Assembly (NCBI GenBank): GCA_963585895.1
Contig: OY757917.1
Span: 104,133,346-104,197,345 of the forward strand
From: Sepioteuthis lessoniana
Taxonomy: Eukaryota; Mollusca; Cephalopoda; Myopsida; Loliginidae
Direction of reading: 5' to 3'
Length of the DNA: 64,000 nt
Position 1 is the first letter of the stretch. Every line of letters starts with the position of its first letter. Made by a program: the position numbers and the translations under genes. The notes beneath the pieces are model-generated. The model ran no database searches and was not told the origin of the DNA. It saw only the letters and a list, made by a program, of their open reading frames with translations. This document shows positions 1 through 10,670 of this stretch, piece by piece.

Positions 1-545
1 CAGACGATAAACCCGGCCCCTCCAAGGAGGGTTAGAGCCTGGGCGGACGGTCCCCTGAGACTTGGGGATGCCGTTCAAGGCGCGCATCGACCGACTGCTA
101 CCGAAAACCAGGACACACGCAACCAGATCTGTGCTCGCCCGAACACAGCCGATCAAAGTGTGTCTCGATAAACGGTGAGGCAACGTCTGTAAAAAAAAAA
201 AAAAATAAAAACGGGCGAGCCGGTATTTGTCATACGCTCCACCGAGTTTGGCACAATGCTATTTTTAGGTGGGTCCGGGCACAGGACCGAAGCCTACACG
301 CACCCGGCGGTCCGAAAATGCTTTGGGCCGTCGGCATTTCCTTAAAGAGGGGTGCCTCAGGTGCCAGGCGATAAATCCAACCCAACCAAGTGGGCTAAAG
401 CCTGAAGAGACGGTCCCCAAAGGCTTTAGGATGCCGGTCATTAACGACTGCCACTCGATGAAGGACACATCCGGTCGGAACGTGACTCGCCAACCGAAAT
501 GTGTCCCAGTCAAGTAGCATAATGCTTGCGGGCGAGCCTTATGAC
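1..545. repeat. two related copies of a GC-rich repeat
   Basis: The start of the window is far more GC-rich than the rest. Positions 1-215 and about 350-545 look like diverged direct copies: both run from a 'cag(a/g)cgataaa' start through a 'gacggtccc' block, then 'ggatgccg', then 'gggcgagcc' near the end. The linker 241-345 carries 'gggtccgggcac', also found at 53187-53198 in the GC-rich island of another element. Open frames across 265-517 exist on both strands, but they follow composition and match nothing I recognise. The family is unknown. Confidence 0.45.
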
Positions 546-755
546 GGAAATAATTGCATATCTATATTTTTACCAACCCCACGCACGAGGTAAATTTTTA
601 AAGTCGTGTTTTCCAGATTTGAATACAAAGTTTCTCTTTTATCCCGATTGCCATACTGATGTCACCACGACGACTTACCTATTGCTTAAGGGAGAATAGT
701 CGGCTATAGACCTTTTTTATAAGGATATTAGCGCTATGTGATCTCAAGTCTCCGT

Positions 756-1020
756 GTGTATTTTACTCTACGATAACAAACGACAGGCATCTGTAGACAA
801 TGAATGCACAACCAACGCAAAGATTGATATTTAAAGACTCGAACTCACTCATGTAGGTTTGCTAGTCTAGATTCCTAACCATTACACCACCAGAGGTGCC
901 CGTGTATACACATAAGGTATTCTAAGTCCTGCTGAAACGGTGTATTTTACTCTACGATAACAAACCACAGGCATCTGTACACAATGAATGCACAACCAAC
1001 GCAAAGATTGATATTTAAAG
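756..1020. repeat. 184-bp period direct duplication around a SINE-E fragment
   Basis: An ~80 bp block starting 'gtgtattttactctacg' at 756 recurs almost unchanged at 940, with only two or three differences. Between them lies a 102 bp piece (838-939) whose complement is a tRNA-like SINE head: an A-box-like 'ggtgtaatggtta' and a B-box-like 'gagttcgagtc'. The piece occurs again at 2260-2362 without the flanking block. This is either a tandem duplication or a large flanking duplication made at insertion. Confidence 0.6.
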
Positions 1021-1179
1021 CCCACGTAAACTGCTATTAATAAAAATACTCATTTGGAATAAAGAATGACGATTTCCGCTCGAAAATTTTAGCTAGATGT
1101 AATCTGAAATCAATATTTTACTTGTGCCGTTCAAAGGTTTACTTGGTAAATAACAATAAATTATCCAGTATCAAAGCAG

Positions 1180-1288
1180 AGTACACGAAGCATTGTGGCT
1201 TACTTGCTGGACTGCAATATGAAGTAAGCGAGTTCGAAATCTAGTCGCGCTATTATATTTACTTTCAGACTAATACTCTTGAGAAAGG
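1180..1288 (+). repeat. SINE-B fragment (5' half)
   Basis: Resembles the tRNA-headed SINE-B copies at 15673 and 30041: 'ggactgc', 'gcgagttcga', 'agtcgcgc' and 'cttgagaaaggta' appear in the same order. It stops exactly where a mariner terminal repeat begins at 1289, so the mariner end probably inserted into or replaced its 3' half. Confidence 0.5.
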
Positions 1289-1424
1289 TACGAGGGGCGT
1301 AAGATAAGTTTCCAGACGTTTTTCCGTCTGGGCACTTTTATTGATAGTACACCCATGAAACTCTAGTCCCCTTCGAAGTATACTCCTCCGGCTGCAATGC
1401 ACTTATTGTACTATTTCAATAACT
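1289..1424 (-). mobile_element. mar-TEL 3' terminal fragment
   Basis: Begins with the outer terminal repeat 'tacgagg', then 'agataagtttccagac' and the antisense coding end ('gcactttta', 'aatgcacttattgtac'), matching the 3' end of the mar-TEL copy at 4163-5067. Only about 135 bp survive; the rest of the transposase region is missing. It is a relic and cannot encode anything. Confidence 0.7.
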
Positions 1425-1436
1425 TTTTATTATTTA

Positions 1437-2190
1437 AAACAGATCTCTTTGACTCATAGATGGTACTCCAACAAGTATTACCCATTCGAGTCAAAGTAGA
1501 CCTTGAAATAATGGTAATATAGCGGCACTCGAAAATAACAGAGCTCTAAAAACTATTGCCACCCGATTGGATGTAATCTAGTGTCACACCTAGGATGCCC
1601 TTTTCTGTGGTCTACTTAAAACTATGCAGAGGATATCAAAAGAAATTTATTCTTTAAAAGATTTTGACACACAAGGTTCACATTATTGATTGCTTTTAAC
1701 TTCATTTCAACCCGTCTAAAATTATCTCTATGTTAGGGAATCCCATTCATTGTATGCTCATAGTTACATTGTTATGTATATCTTATGAATTTTTTTGCAC
1801 AGTTATATGATGTCAAATAGTTTTGCACATAATTGTACATAGTTTCAAGTAACAACTAATAAGCATTATTTGTTAATAATTATAGCTTCAAAAACTATTC
1901 TCAGTACATATAATGTACATTTATTTGGGGTCAATATTCTATGTAATTTTTATAATTTCCAAAAGGTTTTTTGGCACATGAGTGTCGAATACAAATAATT
2001 CCCAAGCAGATCTTTTTGACACCTGGGAGGGTCCCTAACAGGTACTACTTCTTTTGATCAGGATGGACCTGGAAGTAATACTCAACACGCGTCTGATTTT
2101 CTTTATTGTATAATTACCATCCGATAAAGTTTAGAGATATCCCAAAGATACTTCTTTTATGAGTCTTACCCCTTTACAGTGCATACACAT
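1437..2190 (+). repeat. two very divergent module D copies in AT-rich DNA
   Basis: Near 1437-1630 and 2000-2190 the order 'gactcatagatgg', 'aacaagtattac', 'aaagtagacct' and 'gcagaggat' (first) and 'ccctaacaggtactac', 'ggatggacctgg' (second) follows the module D consensus seen clearly at 55158 and 35282. Between them is AT-rich sequence with the 'ttgcacagtta' phrases found in the associated minisatellite. Identity is low. Confidence 0.35.
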
Positions 2191-2238
2191 GACGTAGTAA
2201 TTTACAAAGCTTTTTGCCTACATGTGAAACAAGGCCGA

Positions 2239-2363
2239 ATGAATGGGGTACCCAATAAGACTCGAACTCACTCATGTAGGTTTGCTAGTCTAGATTCCTA
2301 ACCATTACACCACCAGAGGTGCCCATGTATACACATAAGGTATTCTAAGTCCTGCTGAAACGG
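2239..2363 (-). repeat. SINE-E fragment, second copy
   Basis: Positions 2260-2362 repeat 838-939 almost base for base; the complement carries a tRNA-like A box and B box. The part downstream of the head is not recognisable. This antisense tRNA head is not a tRNA gene: acceptor and anticodon arms cannot be paired. Confidence 0.55.
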
Positions 2364-3556
2364 TGAAAACAATTTGTCTTTTTTATACACTTTTGTAACC
2401 TATTTATTTTGAAGACACTCCGCATTATAATTTTCTAAGCTTGTGCAAATTTACCAGGAGTCTTTAAAGTATTCTATATTGTATTTAGTGTCATAAATTT
2501 CAACGTTTTTTAACGCCATCGTTCGGAAAAGTAAGAAGCCGTAATGTTGTTTACTGTCACATCTAGGGTTTCTGAACAACCCGTGAGCTGCTTTCCATCT
2601 GATCTTGCTGGCTGTTACGCGATAATGAAAAAGTGTTGTTCATTATCGCAGACGATCAACCATTTTTCATTTCTCATGATCGATTTTGAGAAAAGAACAT
2701 TACGATAAAAATTAGACGAGACGGTTCAAAAAGTTAGTGAGTGAATATGTGACGGGATGTTATTCTTAATAGTGCCCAGAGATTTACCTATTTTTGATCG
2801 TGTTTTACATTCCTCACTTGATTTATGATTGGCTATTCGTAATTAAGTTATTATTTAGCCTGTAAGAGATTCAGTATAAAAACGTGCATCTTTGGATAAT
2901 TTAGTAAGTTTATTGGGAGAGATGTTGGTGATATGCAGCCAGTCTTTTTACATTAAGTTGTTAGCTAAGAAATATGGTATTGCTGGGCCTCAAAGAAAGT
3001 TGGCAAAGACAAAGATATACAGATGGTTACGAGTTCATAAGAAAGGGAAAGAAATCATCGAAAAATCCCACTCTGTTTATTATTGATATTTTAATATGCC
3101 TTCGGGAGTGATCTAAAAAATGTGAAGTGGGATTCGTTATTCACGACTCGATAAAAAAAGAATCAATGTTTGATAAATCGTAACCCAATCCCCCAAAATT
3201 ATCTTTACAATCATATTTAAGCGGTAATCCCTACATTTTTGGTAGCACTACCAATGTTTAAAGAACCAATGTATTGATATACATATTTATCTCATCACTC
3301 CTCAATGAGCAGTATTTGACACAACTTCAATATTTAAGCGGATTACAGCTGGTTTGAATTCAGAATTTTCCTTCTCCTACAATGGTTGCCTAACGATTGC
3401 TAAAGAACTCAGTGTGCCATAATATCTACCCAGAACATATTAATTCCTGCCTTTTCAAAGAGCATTAGTGAAAATTGCAGAGCAAACAGGATTTGAACGC
3501 GAGTTACTGATTCTGTTCCCTTCGATAACAACCGTTATATTAAGTGTGCTTTCATT
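2364..3556. other. no recognisable gene; one short hairpin
   Basis: AT-rich. A short open frame at 2892-3086 (about 64 codons, non-ATG at the 5' end) has no match I recognise and lies in ordinary AT-rich DNA. Positions 2619-2649 form a perfect 11-bp stem (gcgataatgaa / ttcattatcgc) with a 9-nt loop. Nothing else is supported. Confidence 0.5.
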
Positions 3557-3715
3557 ACTACTTCATCCGCAAATTGAAAAAAATACTGATAGCTGCTTTA
3601 TACGTAAATTGTACAGAGTACTCTTCGCTGCTTTGTACATACATCGGACACAGTACATATTGCTGCTTCATACGTTACTTGCACACAGTAATGTTTGCTG
3701 CTTTATGACTGATGC
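3557..3715. repeat. 35-bp minisatellite
   Basis: 'gctgctttatacgt...' recurs with starts at 3593, 3628, 3662 and 3698, a period of 34-36 bp; a decayed unit precedes at 3557. Units differ by several substitutions. An open frame spans it but has repeat-like composition. Confidence 0.7.
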
Positions 3716-3728
3716 AGTATCATGATTT

Positions 3729-4020
3729 GGAGGTGCCCGTGGTGTAATGGTTATCGCCGTAGGAAATGGACACGGTGACACAAGTTCAAATCCTGGACGA
3801 GACTGATTGCATTTCACATAGCACTAATACTCTTGGGAAAGGTATGAATCCAATTATTCTCCCTCCAGCTATGGGTAAATAGTAGGACAGACTAGGTTCT
3901 TCAGCCTTGGTGAGGCAACTAGTCTAGGAGAAGGAAAACTCTGAATTCAAACCTGTTATACACCGCTTAAAAACTGACCTTGTGTCATATCCTGCCCGAG
4001 CGGAGGGGTTGGGTAAATAG
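3729..4020 (+). repeat. SINE-A, near full length
   Basis: tRNA-derived SINE. The head has an A-box-like 'gtggtgtaatggttatcg' and a B-box-like 'acaagttcaaatcctgg'. The body includes 'gactgattgcatttcacatagcac' and 'gcagactaggttcttcagcc', and the tail 'gaccttgtgtcatatcctgcccgagcgg'. Other copies lie at 41461, 41931 and 45785, all on the same strand. The head would act as an internal RNA polymerase III promoter if still functional. Confidence 0.8.
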
Positions 4021-4162
4021 GATGATTCGGTGTCACTGAATACAAATTTCATCAGATAAATCTTGAAGTAGCTGTGTAATTTAATGAATCAGAAATTACC
4101 CCGATATCGTCAGCTGCAGGTTGAGGAAATGCAGATGTCACAGAAATCTTTAGGGGAGAATT

Positions 4163-5067
4163 TCCGAGGAACATTAAATAAGTTTCCAGACTTTTTTCGT
4201 ACGGGCACTTTTATTGATAGTACACACATGAAACTCAAGTCCCCTTCGAAGTATACTCCTCGGACTGCAATGCACTTATTGTACTATTTCAACAACTTCT
4301 GGAAGACTCCATGGAGGTCCTCTTCTGTGAGCGTGTCAGTGACCTTCGTCACAGCCTCTTTCATCTCCTCAATTGTCTCATAACGACAGCCTCTGAGCTT
4401 AGGGAATAACCAAAAGTCACAGGGAGCAAGGGATGGACTATAGGGACGGTGAGGAACTGTGTTGATGCCCATCTTGGTCAAATAGTCTGTGACAAGGATG
4501 GAGTTGTGGACTGGTGTATTGTCCTGCTGGAAATGCCACTGACCCGATTTGAAAAGTGCTGTCCTCTTCACAAGGAATCTCTTCTTGAACTCCCTTAAAA
4601 CCTCAACATAGTAACCCTAACCCTAACCCTTTGACCAATCAACTCTGGTCTATTGACTTCCTTATTCCTCCCTCACCTCTCATCATCCCTCCCATACTCC
4701 CTGCCTTCCTTGAATCTCTTATGCTACTCAAAAACCGATGCTCGATTTATGCAAGATACTCCAAAGGCAGTCTGAAGCATTCCATATGTTTCTGTGGTAT
4801 TTTTTCCAAGTTTAAAACAGAATTTCTTTGGTATCGTTCTTCTAAAGTGTCAGATTTCATTTTTGAAATTCACCAGCTGTGACAATCAGGCTTTAGTAGG
4901 GTGTATTCTTATTGCTGCTGTAGCTGTTCCTTTCAATGTGATATCATAAAAATAGGTCAGTCATCTCATAACATGTATAGCAATAACATACTGAATTTTC
5001 AAGAGTCTATGACACTTTTAAATGTCCCTGCCAAGAAAGTCTGGAAACTTATTGAAAGCACCACGTA
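4163..5067 (-). mobile_element. mar-TEL copy, full length (~905 bp), DD34D mariner deletion derivative
   Basis: Bounded by imperfect terminal inverted repeats ('tccgagga...gtttccagac' left, 'gtctggaaac...accacgta' right). On the minus strand an N-terminal helix-turn-helix piece (ETYGML-type) is followed by a (GGGTTA)3 tract at about 4612-4630, then the C-terminal half with QQDNTPVHN and SLAPCDFWLF, the second and third acidic residues 34 residues apart. The middle, including the first catalytic Asp, is absent and the two halves are in different frames. Unlike three sister copies, this one keeps the reading frame through the KLGK/TETYG junction. Length compares with about 1.3 kb for intact mariners. 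Confidence 0.85.
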
Positions 5068-5464
5068 GATGCCGAACAAAGTGTCTAGTGTGAGAAGCCT
5101 ACCTGGCATGAATATAGGGCTTGTCTGCTGGAGGAAGGAATCTTACAGACTGGTAGAGAATGTGATAAGATACGTGCCATGCGAGTAATCAGGCCTCAAA
5201 GATTCGGAACGAAATAAATTTTATTCGCTGTAGAATTAGCAGGAAACTGACATTTCCTTCCACACGATCAAAAAACATAGAGACCTGCAATTCATACTTC
5301 GCAAATTGTATCTAAAATTATTAAGTTTCTCTTTTGTAGACTTGGTGCCAACGTTTCGACTCACTAAAAAGTAATCACGGATCATTCAAGACGATCACCA
5401 AACAAAGAACGCTAACGAATTTGAACGGGGTTTCACAGATGAGAAGTCGTTCAAAACGTTAAAA
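5068..5464. other. no recognisable feature
   Basis: AT-rich sequence between two mariner elements. I see no open frame, repeat or tRNA head here. Confidence 0.4.
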
Positions 5465-6752
5465 GCCTCAGTCCTGAGGGAATCGTAGAAACAAGAGTTT
5501 TTTTTACTTGTGCACTATATAGTTCCACTTGACTTCAATGCATTTGGTCCATCTATGCATAAGCATTGAAATCCCATCACAAAAGAAAATGCTACACTGG
5601 TTCTATCCGCCCACCAAAAAAAAAAAAAAAATTCCTCCTCTGTACATATGACCGCATCATTGCTTCCAAATGGGTGATAATGCATGTGGGAATTAGAGTT
5701 TACGAAACAAGAAGTCGGATGAACCTAAATCTGATGAGTAAAGAGGAAGGATTAACTATTCAAAGATATAGTTGATTGCTTCAGCTTCAGCAGGCTGAGC
5801 AGCACGAATAGGCGCGTTATCCTGGAGCAAAAAGCGCACATACGCTCTGGGTTTTAACTTTATTGCTTCCTTCAGTTGTCTCAATTCTGATGCATAGTAC
5901 TGTCCATAAATAGTTTTCCCTTTTCCATGTAGTGTATCATGAATACGCCTTCAGAATCCTAAAAAATCAGAAGCCATAATATTGCCAATATATGATGCCT
6001 GCTTGCAATTCTTGGGGGTCAGACAACAAGAGCGTTCCTACTATTTTTAAAAAAAATCTTTGGTTCATGAATGAAGTGGTGAATTCGGTTTTCTTCTAGT
6101 TACTAATTTGCGGTGGACATTCTGAAAGGTTGCTTGAAAGCAAGTCAGACATGTCCTGAAAATGTAAACCCTCTTCAACTTGTTGTCTGATATCAAAATT
6201 TTTGGAACCCATCTTGCAAACTGTTTGCTCATCCCCAAGATTTCAGTTAAAACAATGAAGACTGGAGCAGAAGTATTGCCTACGGACTTAGGTATCTACT
6301 GGACAGAAATACATCTGTTATCCAAAACCATAGAGTGATTGGTATAGACTTGTTCATCAATGTTCTAGGTTTTTTGGAATAACCTGACCGAGAGTCAGCT
6401 TCTGGGTTCTCCCTGCACAGTTGATTTGCGCCGTTCACTTCTTCACAGTTTCATAGAGAGGGAAATCCTCAGCAAATATCTGTACCAGGTCCTTATGAAT
6501 TTCTTTGTGGGTGGGTGGGGGGTCATACATTTCTTTAAAAGATACTTTGAGACGCCTCGGGCCTCGGGTCCACTTTTAAACTTATCTCACGCTAATTATT
6601 TTTTTGTGGGTCTAACCTGCACAAAAATTAAAAGCGAAATTTGAGCAATTTTTCTAGTTTTATAAGAATTGTGTTGAAAAAGCAAAAATAGTCAGCTATG
6701 GTTCTTCTGCTTGAACGTGGCTTATAACATTTGAACGACCCTCGTACTATAG
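5465..6752 (-). pseudogene. old, degenerate full-length mariner transposase
   Basis: Read on the minus strand, the decayed translation follows the mariner order: FARWVPKIL, then IMASDFLGF, YYASELRQLKEAIKLKP, FLLQDNAPIRAAQ (second catalytic Asp region), and near the end a WTKCI-like stretch at about 5540. Stops and frameshifts interrupt every segment. The right end 'gaacgaccctcgtact' (6737-6752) looks like a mariner terminal repeat. About 1.29 kb fits a complete element. It belongs to a different mariner group from mar-TEL and is much older. Confidence 0.65.
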
Positions 6753-6945
6753 CTTGCATGTTTGAATATATTTTTTATCTTCAGTATAAGAGACAGTAGG
6801 AGTGTTTATTTTTCAATCAAACCTTGTGTCTATGTTATTTGCTGGCAAGGGATTAAAGTTATGAATATCACTAGCTTTTAGGCGTCCTTTTGAAGTAATC
6901 ACTGAAGAGCAAATCTCATAAACACTGATGGTCCGCCAAAAAAAA

Positions 6946-7290
6946 AAAAAAAATGAAACATTGAAAAATGTCGATATTTGTTCCTATTTTCTTTCTTTAT
7001 TTTTGTCACTGCTTTTTATCTTTTTAATTGTTTCAAATTTTAATCCACACTTTCCCTTCGAATGTTCTTTGATTGTTATTACCGCCCTCTCTTCTTTCTT
7101 TCTTTCTTTCTTTCCATCTTTTTTACTTTACTTTTTCTTTTCTTCTTTTTTTCTTTTCTGCACTTTATTTTTCTTTCTTTCCGATCAATTACTTTTTTAT
7201 TTTTTTCTTCATTTGCTCAGCCATTTTGCTGTTTTTTTTTTTTTAAATCTTTTAGCCACATGACTTAATTCCTTCTCTCTTTCATTCCTT
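6946..7290. repeat. polypyrimidine tract, segment 1
   Basis: Strongly strand-asymmetric T/C-rich DNA ('ttctttctttctttc' type), preceded by a run of A at about 6940. Phe/Leu/Ser-rich open frames on the plus strand are artefacts of composition. It is one of five pieces of what looks like a single tract. Confidence 0.75.
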
Positions 7291-7295
7291 GGCAA

Positions 7296-7521
7296 GAATT
7301 GCTGTAACGTTGCAGCTAAGTTGTTGGAATATGACCTCATAGTAAATGATTTCGAACTCCATTTGCGCCGTACCGTTCATTTTTGGATTAATGCTCTTAG
7401 AAAAGGTTGGACACCCTTATTCCTTTCGATATCGGTCAAATAGTACCATTTCTGTCCTTCCACAAAGATGGCTGATGCAATAACCCACGAAGGTTTATAT
7501 GCTATAAAAAAGAAATCAAAC
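7296..7521 (+). repeat. SINE-B, diverged
   Basis: Body and tail match SINE-B: 'tcgaactccatttgcgcc', 'gttcatttttggattaatgctctta', 'aaatagtaccatttctgtcctt' and 'taacccacgaaggtttatatgct'. The tRNA-like head is weak. Inserted in the polypyrimidine tract. Confidence 0.6.
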
Positions 7522-7885
7522 CGAACTGAACGAAACCTTAATTTCCAACATTTTCAGTTTTAAAATCTTTCCTTCTCTATTCTTCATTTCCCTTTTTTCA
7601 TACCACCTAATTTTTGGTCAAATTTTACATTTCTTTTCTTCTTATTTCTCTAATTCATCTTTCTTTTCAACTTTTAACCCTTTAAGATCTACTTGATTCT
7701 TAGTTTTTAAAAAAAGTTTTCCTTTTTTTCATTGGTTCTTTCCTTATTTCTCTACTTTTTTTCTTTTGTTCGTTTCAACCTTTTCTTTGAATTCATTTCC
7801 TTAATTCCTTCCTTATCCTCACAACTTTTTTTCTATTTCGCTTTAGCCTTTTCTTCCTGCTTTCAGTATACTTCTTTATTTCGTG
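7522..7885. repeat. polypyrimidine tract, segment 2
   Basis: T/C-rich, with long T runs and scattered 'tttctt' motifs. No credible coding potential. Confidence 0.7.
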
Positions 7886-8797
7886 TACGTGGTGCCTTCG
7901 ATAGGTTTTCAGACTTTTTGTGCTGGCATTTAAAATTGTCGTAGACACTTGAGAATCCAGTATTTTATTGTTATGTATCTTATGTGATGACTGACCAATA
8001 TTTAGGATTTCAGGTTCAAAGGAACAAATACAGCAGGAATTGCAATACACCTGACTAAAACCTGATTGTCACAGCTGGTGAATTTCAAAAGTGCAATCTG
8101 GACGTCATGACACTTTAGAAGAACAATATGCAATAATATTCTGTTTTAAACTTGGAAAGATGCCAGAGAAACGTATGGAATGCTTCAGACTGCTTTTCGA
8201 CTATCTTGCATGAATCGAACATCAGTTTTTGAGTGGCAGAAGAGATTCAAGGAAAGTAGGGAGTCTGTGAGGGATGATGAGAGGTATGGGAGGAGCAAGG
8301 AAGTCAATAGACCAGAGTTGATTGGCCAAAGGGTTAGGGTTAGGGTTACTATGCTGAGGTTTTATGGGAGTTCAAGAAGAGAATCTGTCGGAAGAGGCCA
8401 GTGCTCTTCAAATTGCGTCAGTGGCATTTCCACCAGGACAATGCACCAGTTCACAACTCCATCCTTGTTATAGACTATTTGGCCAAGATGTGAATCAAGA
8501 CAGTTCCTCACCGTCCCTATAGTCCATCCCTTGCTCCCTGTGACTTTTGGTTATTCCCTAAGCTCAGAGGCTGTCGTTATGAGACAATTGAGGAGATGAA
8601 AGAGGCTGTGATGAAGGTCATTGACACGCTCACACAAGAGGACTTCCATGGGGCCTTCCAAAAGTTGTTGGAACAGTACAACAAATGCATTGCAGCCTGG
8701 GTAGATTACTTGGAAGGGGACTAGAGTTTAATGTGTGTACTATCAATAAAAGTGCCCATACGAAAAAAGTCTGGAAACTTATTTAATGATCCTCGTA
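7886..8797 (+). mobile_element. mar-TEL copy, full length (~912 bp)
   Basis: 5' terminal repeat 'tacgtggtgccttc...ttcagactttttg'; 3' end 'gtctggaaacttatttaatgatcctcgta'. The N-terminal part encodes FEWQKRFK and VRDDERYGRSKEV (about 8230-8310), the usual mariner DNA-binding region. At 8334-8351 come three GGGTTA units, after which the C-terminal half (HQDNAPVHN-like and LAPCDFWLF-like) continues in another frame. The first catalytic Asp lies in the missing middle. The N-terminal reading also shifts by one base between KLGK and TETYG-like sequence. It cannot make transposase but has both ends. Confidence 0.85.
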
Positions 8798-9100
8798 TTT
8801 CATTTCTTTTTCTGTTTTTTACAATTTCTTTCTATTCAATAAACATGAATCAATCTTGCTTCTTTTCTTTTTTTAAAAAAAGATCTTTTCTCTTTGTTTT
8901 TTTTTCCTCTTTTTTTCCCGTGCCTGTTTCATTTATCCCTTAATCTATTTTAAAACTTTTTTCCTTCTCTCTTAAATCTTTATTTACTTTATTCATCCTT
9001 CCACTTTCCTTCCTTCCTTCTTTATTTTTTATGTCTTTCTTTTAATCATATATAAGCAAGAAAGCTGCCAGACAAATCAGTGTTACTGGTTTAATCGGAA
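8798..9100. repeat. polypyrimidine tract, segment 3
   Basis: T/C-rich again, resuming directly after the mariner end. Confidence 0.7.
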
Positions 9101-9326
9101 GAGCCCATGTCGTGGCTAACGTTCTTGACTGTGACATAGTAGTAAGTTAGTTCGACCTCCAGTCACGCAATAGCGTTCACTCTTGGACTAATATCGTTAG
9201 AAAGGTATGAATTTCACTATCACCTTCTCAACTAGGGGTGAAATCGTACCACTATTGTTCTTTTAAAAGGATCACTTTGGCATTATATAACCCACGAAGG
9301 TTGATAGGTCATTAAAGAAACTAAAC
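9101..9326 (+). repeat. SINE-B
   Basis: 'cgtggctaacgttcttgactg', 'agttcgacctccagtcacgc', 'actaatatcgttagaaaggtatga', 'gaaatcgtaccactattgttc' and 'tataacccacgaaggttgatagg' appear in order as in SINE-B at 15673. The A box is eroded; the B box 'agttcgacctc' is partial. Confidence 0.65.
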
Positions 9327-9705
9327 TACTTTATTCGTTTTGTTACCATTCCTTTCTTCCTTCCTTCCTTCATTATTTTCTTTATTGGTCCTTTCATTTT
9401 CCTTCCTTTTTTTCCTTCTTTTATTTCTTCCTTTCTTTCCTTACTTGGTTACTATTCTTTGCTATTCGTTATGCCTTAATCGATTAATCGATTATCCTCT
9501 TTTCTTTCATATCAATCCTTTCTTTCTTTCTTTTTTTTTTTTGGTTGATTTAATCAGTTTGATATATTTTAAAACTTTCCTTTCTTATTCTTTTAATTGT
9601 TTATTTCCTTTATTCGTCCTTTCAATTTCCTTCATTTTTCTTTCCTTTTTCTCATTTATATTTACCACTTTCCTTTCATTACTAAGTCGCAATTTATTTC
9701 TATTT
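9327..9705. repeat. polypyrimidine tract, segment 4
   Basis: T/C-rich with 'ttccttccttcctt' runs, ending in the (TCA)n that is the complement of the L-RTE tail. The Phe/Leu-rich open frame through 9340-9933 is compositional and then runs antisense through the LINE. Confidence 0.7.
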
Positions 9706-10018
9706 CATCATCATCATCATCATGTCGCGCCGCCAGCGCGGATATCCCTGACCCTCTCTCGCCATTTCTCCCTATCATTCATCGCCTCCGGCAGGTCTTC
9801 AGGGTTACATCCTGTGTCCTCACATAGTTGCTGTATGTATGTTCGTGCTGGTCGTCCCACTCTTGTACATCCATATGTGGGGGTCCACAGGAGTACATCG
9901 CTTATGAGCTCGTCCTTGCTTCTCCAGCAATGACCTGCGTGTCTGGTTCGTCGAACTTGTATAGTTTTCGTGATGGGGGGCAAGTGTCCGTATAGTTGGA
10001 GTCTCGTGGGGTGTTGTC
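9706..10018 (-). mobile_element. L-RTE, 5'-truncated 3' end
   Basis: Minus-strand translation gives PPITKTIQVRRTRHAGH, then GRPARTYIQQLCEDTGC and DLPEAMNDREKW, the last ~95 residues of the same protein seen intact at 21376-23043, followed by the (ATG)n tail. The reading is essentially open. Its 5' end abuts SINE-C at 10020. Confidence 0.85.
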
Positions 10019-10019
10019 G

Positions 10020-10272
10020 CCAGTGGCCCAGCGGTTAGAGTGTTCGCCAATGGCCCGGGAGACCTGGGTTCAATCCCAGGTCGAGTCATAACAAAGACTT
10101 TAAAAATGGAACTTGATACCACCTTGCTTAACACTCAGCATTATAAGGTACGGTTCAAGGGTAAAGTGGAGCAATCCTGGGAATGGAGTAGCGCCCTCCC
10201 CTACACCTTGGTGTAGTAGCTATCGAAAAGGGAGCCTTCGGGTCACCCTCGACTATGGTCGCTAACTTTACT
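10020..10272 (+). repeat. SINE-C, near full length
   Basis: tRNA-headed SINE. A box 'ggcccagcggttagagtg', B box 'tgggttcaatcccagg'. The body has 'aagactttaaaaatggaacttgatacc' and 'cacttggtgtagtagc'-like sequence, ending 'gggtcaccctcgactatggtcgc'. This is the cleanest plus-strand copy. Confidence 0.8.
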
Positions 10273-10538
10273 TATTTCTATTTGATTAGCATTAATCAAG
10301 CCCTCTTTTTTTTTTTGTTTCATTGTTTCTTTTTGTCTCTGCTTCATCCATTACTTTAATTTTTGTTCCTTTTCCTACCTTCTTCCCATAATTCCCTATG
10401 TCCTTCTTTCATCTTTTCATTTGCCTTTCTTAATTTTTCCATTACTTCATTTTTTTCTCTTCCTTCATTCTTAGTTTTAACTTTACGTCCTTCCTTCATT
10501 TTCTCCTTTTTTATTTTTTCTTCCTTTCTTTTTTTCTG

Positions 10539-10570
<32 letters not shown>

Positions 10571-10670
10571 TTATTGTTCTATCTTTCTTTTTTATTCCTT
10601 TCGTCTTTTATCTTTTCCTTCCTCACTTTCTTCCTTCCTTTCGTTCATCAAATATAAACGAAACAAATAC
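10273..10670. repeat. polypyrimidine tract, segment 5
   Basis: T/C-rich with a (TTTC)n core at about 10538-10570. The Phe-rich open frame is compositional. Confidence 0.75.

Noticed and set aside
265-517. Overlapping ~82-codon frames on both strands
   Set aside because: Mirror-image frames in a GC-rich repeat; low stop density explains them.
2892-3086. 64-codon open frame as a transposase start
   Set aside because: Has a lysine-rich stretch but no conserved motif, and lies alone in AT-rich DNA.
6928-7268. Hydrophobic 'membrane protein' frames
   Set aside because: Products of T/C-rich low-complexity DNA in overlapping frames.
8334-8351. Interstitial telomere from chromosome fusion
   Set aside because: The GGGTTA units occur at the same internal point of every mar-TEL copy, so they belong to the transposon.
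9340-9933. 197-codon open frame
   Set aside because: Phe/Leu/Ser composition from the polypyrimidine tract, then antisense to the L-RTE C-terminus.
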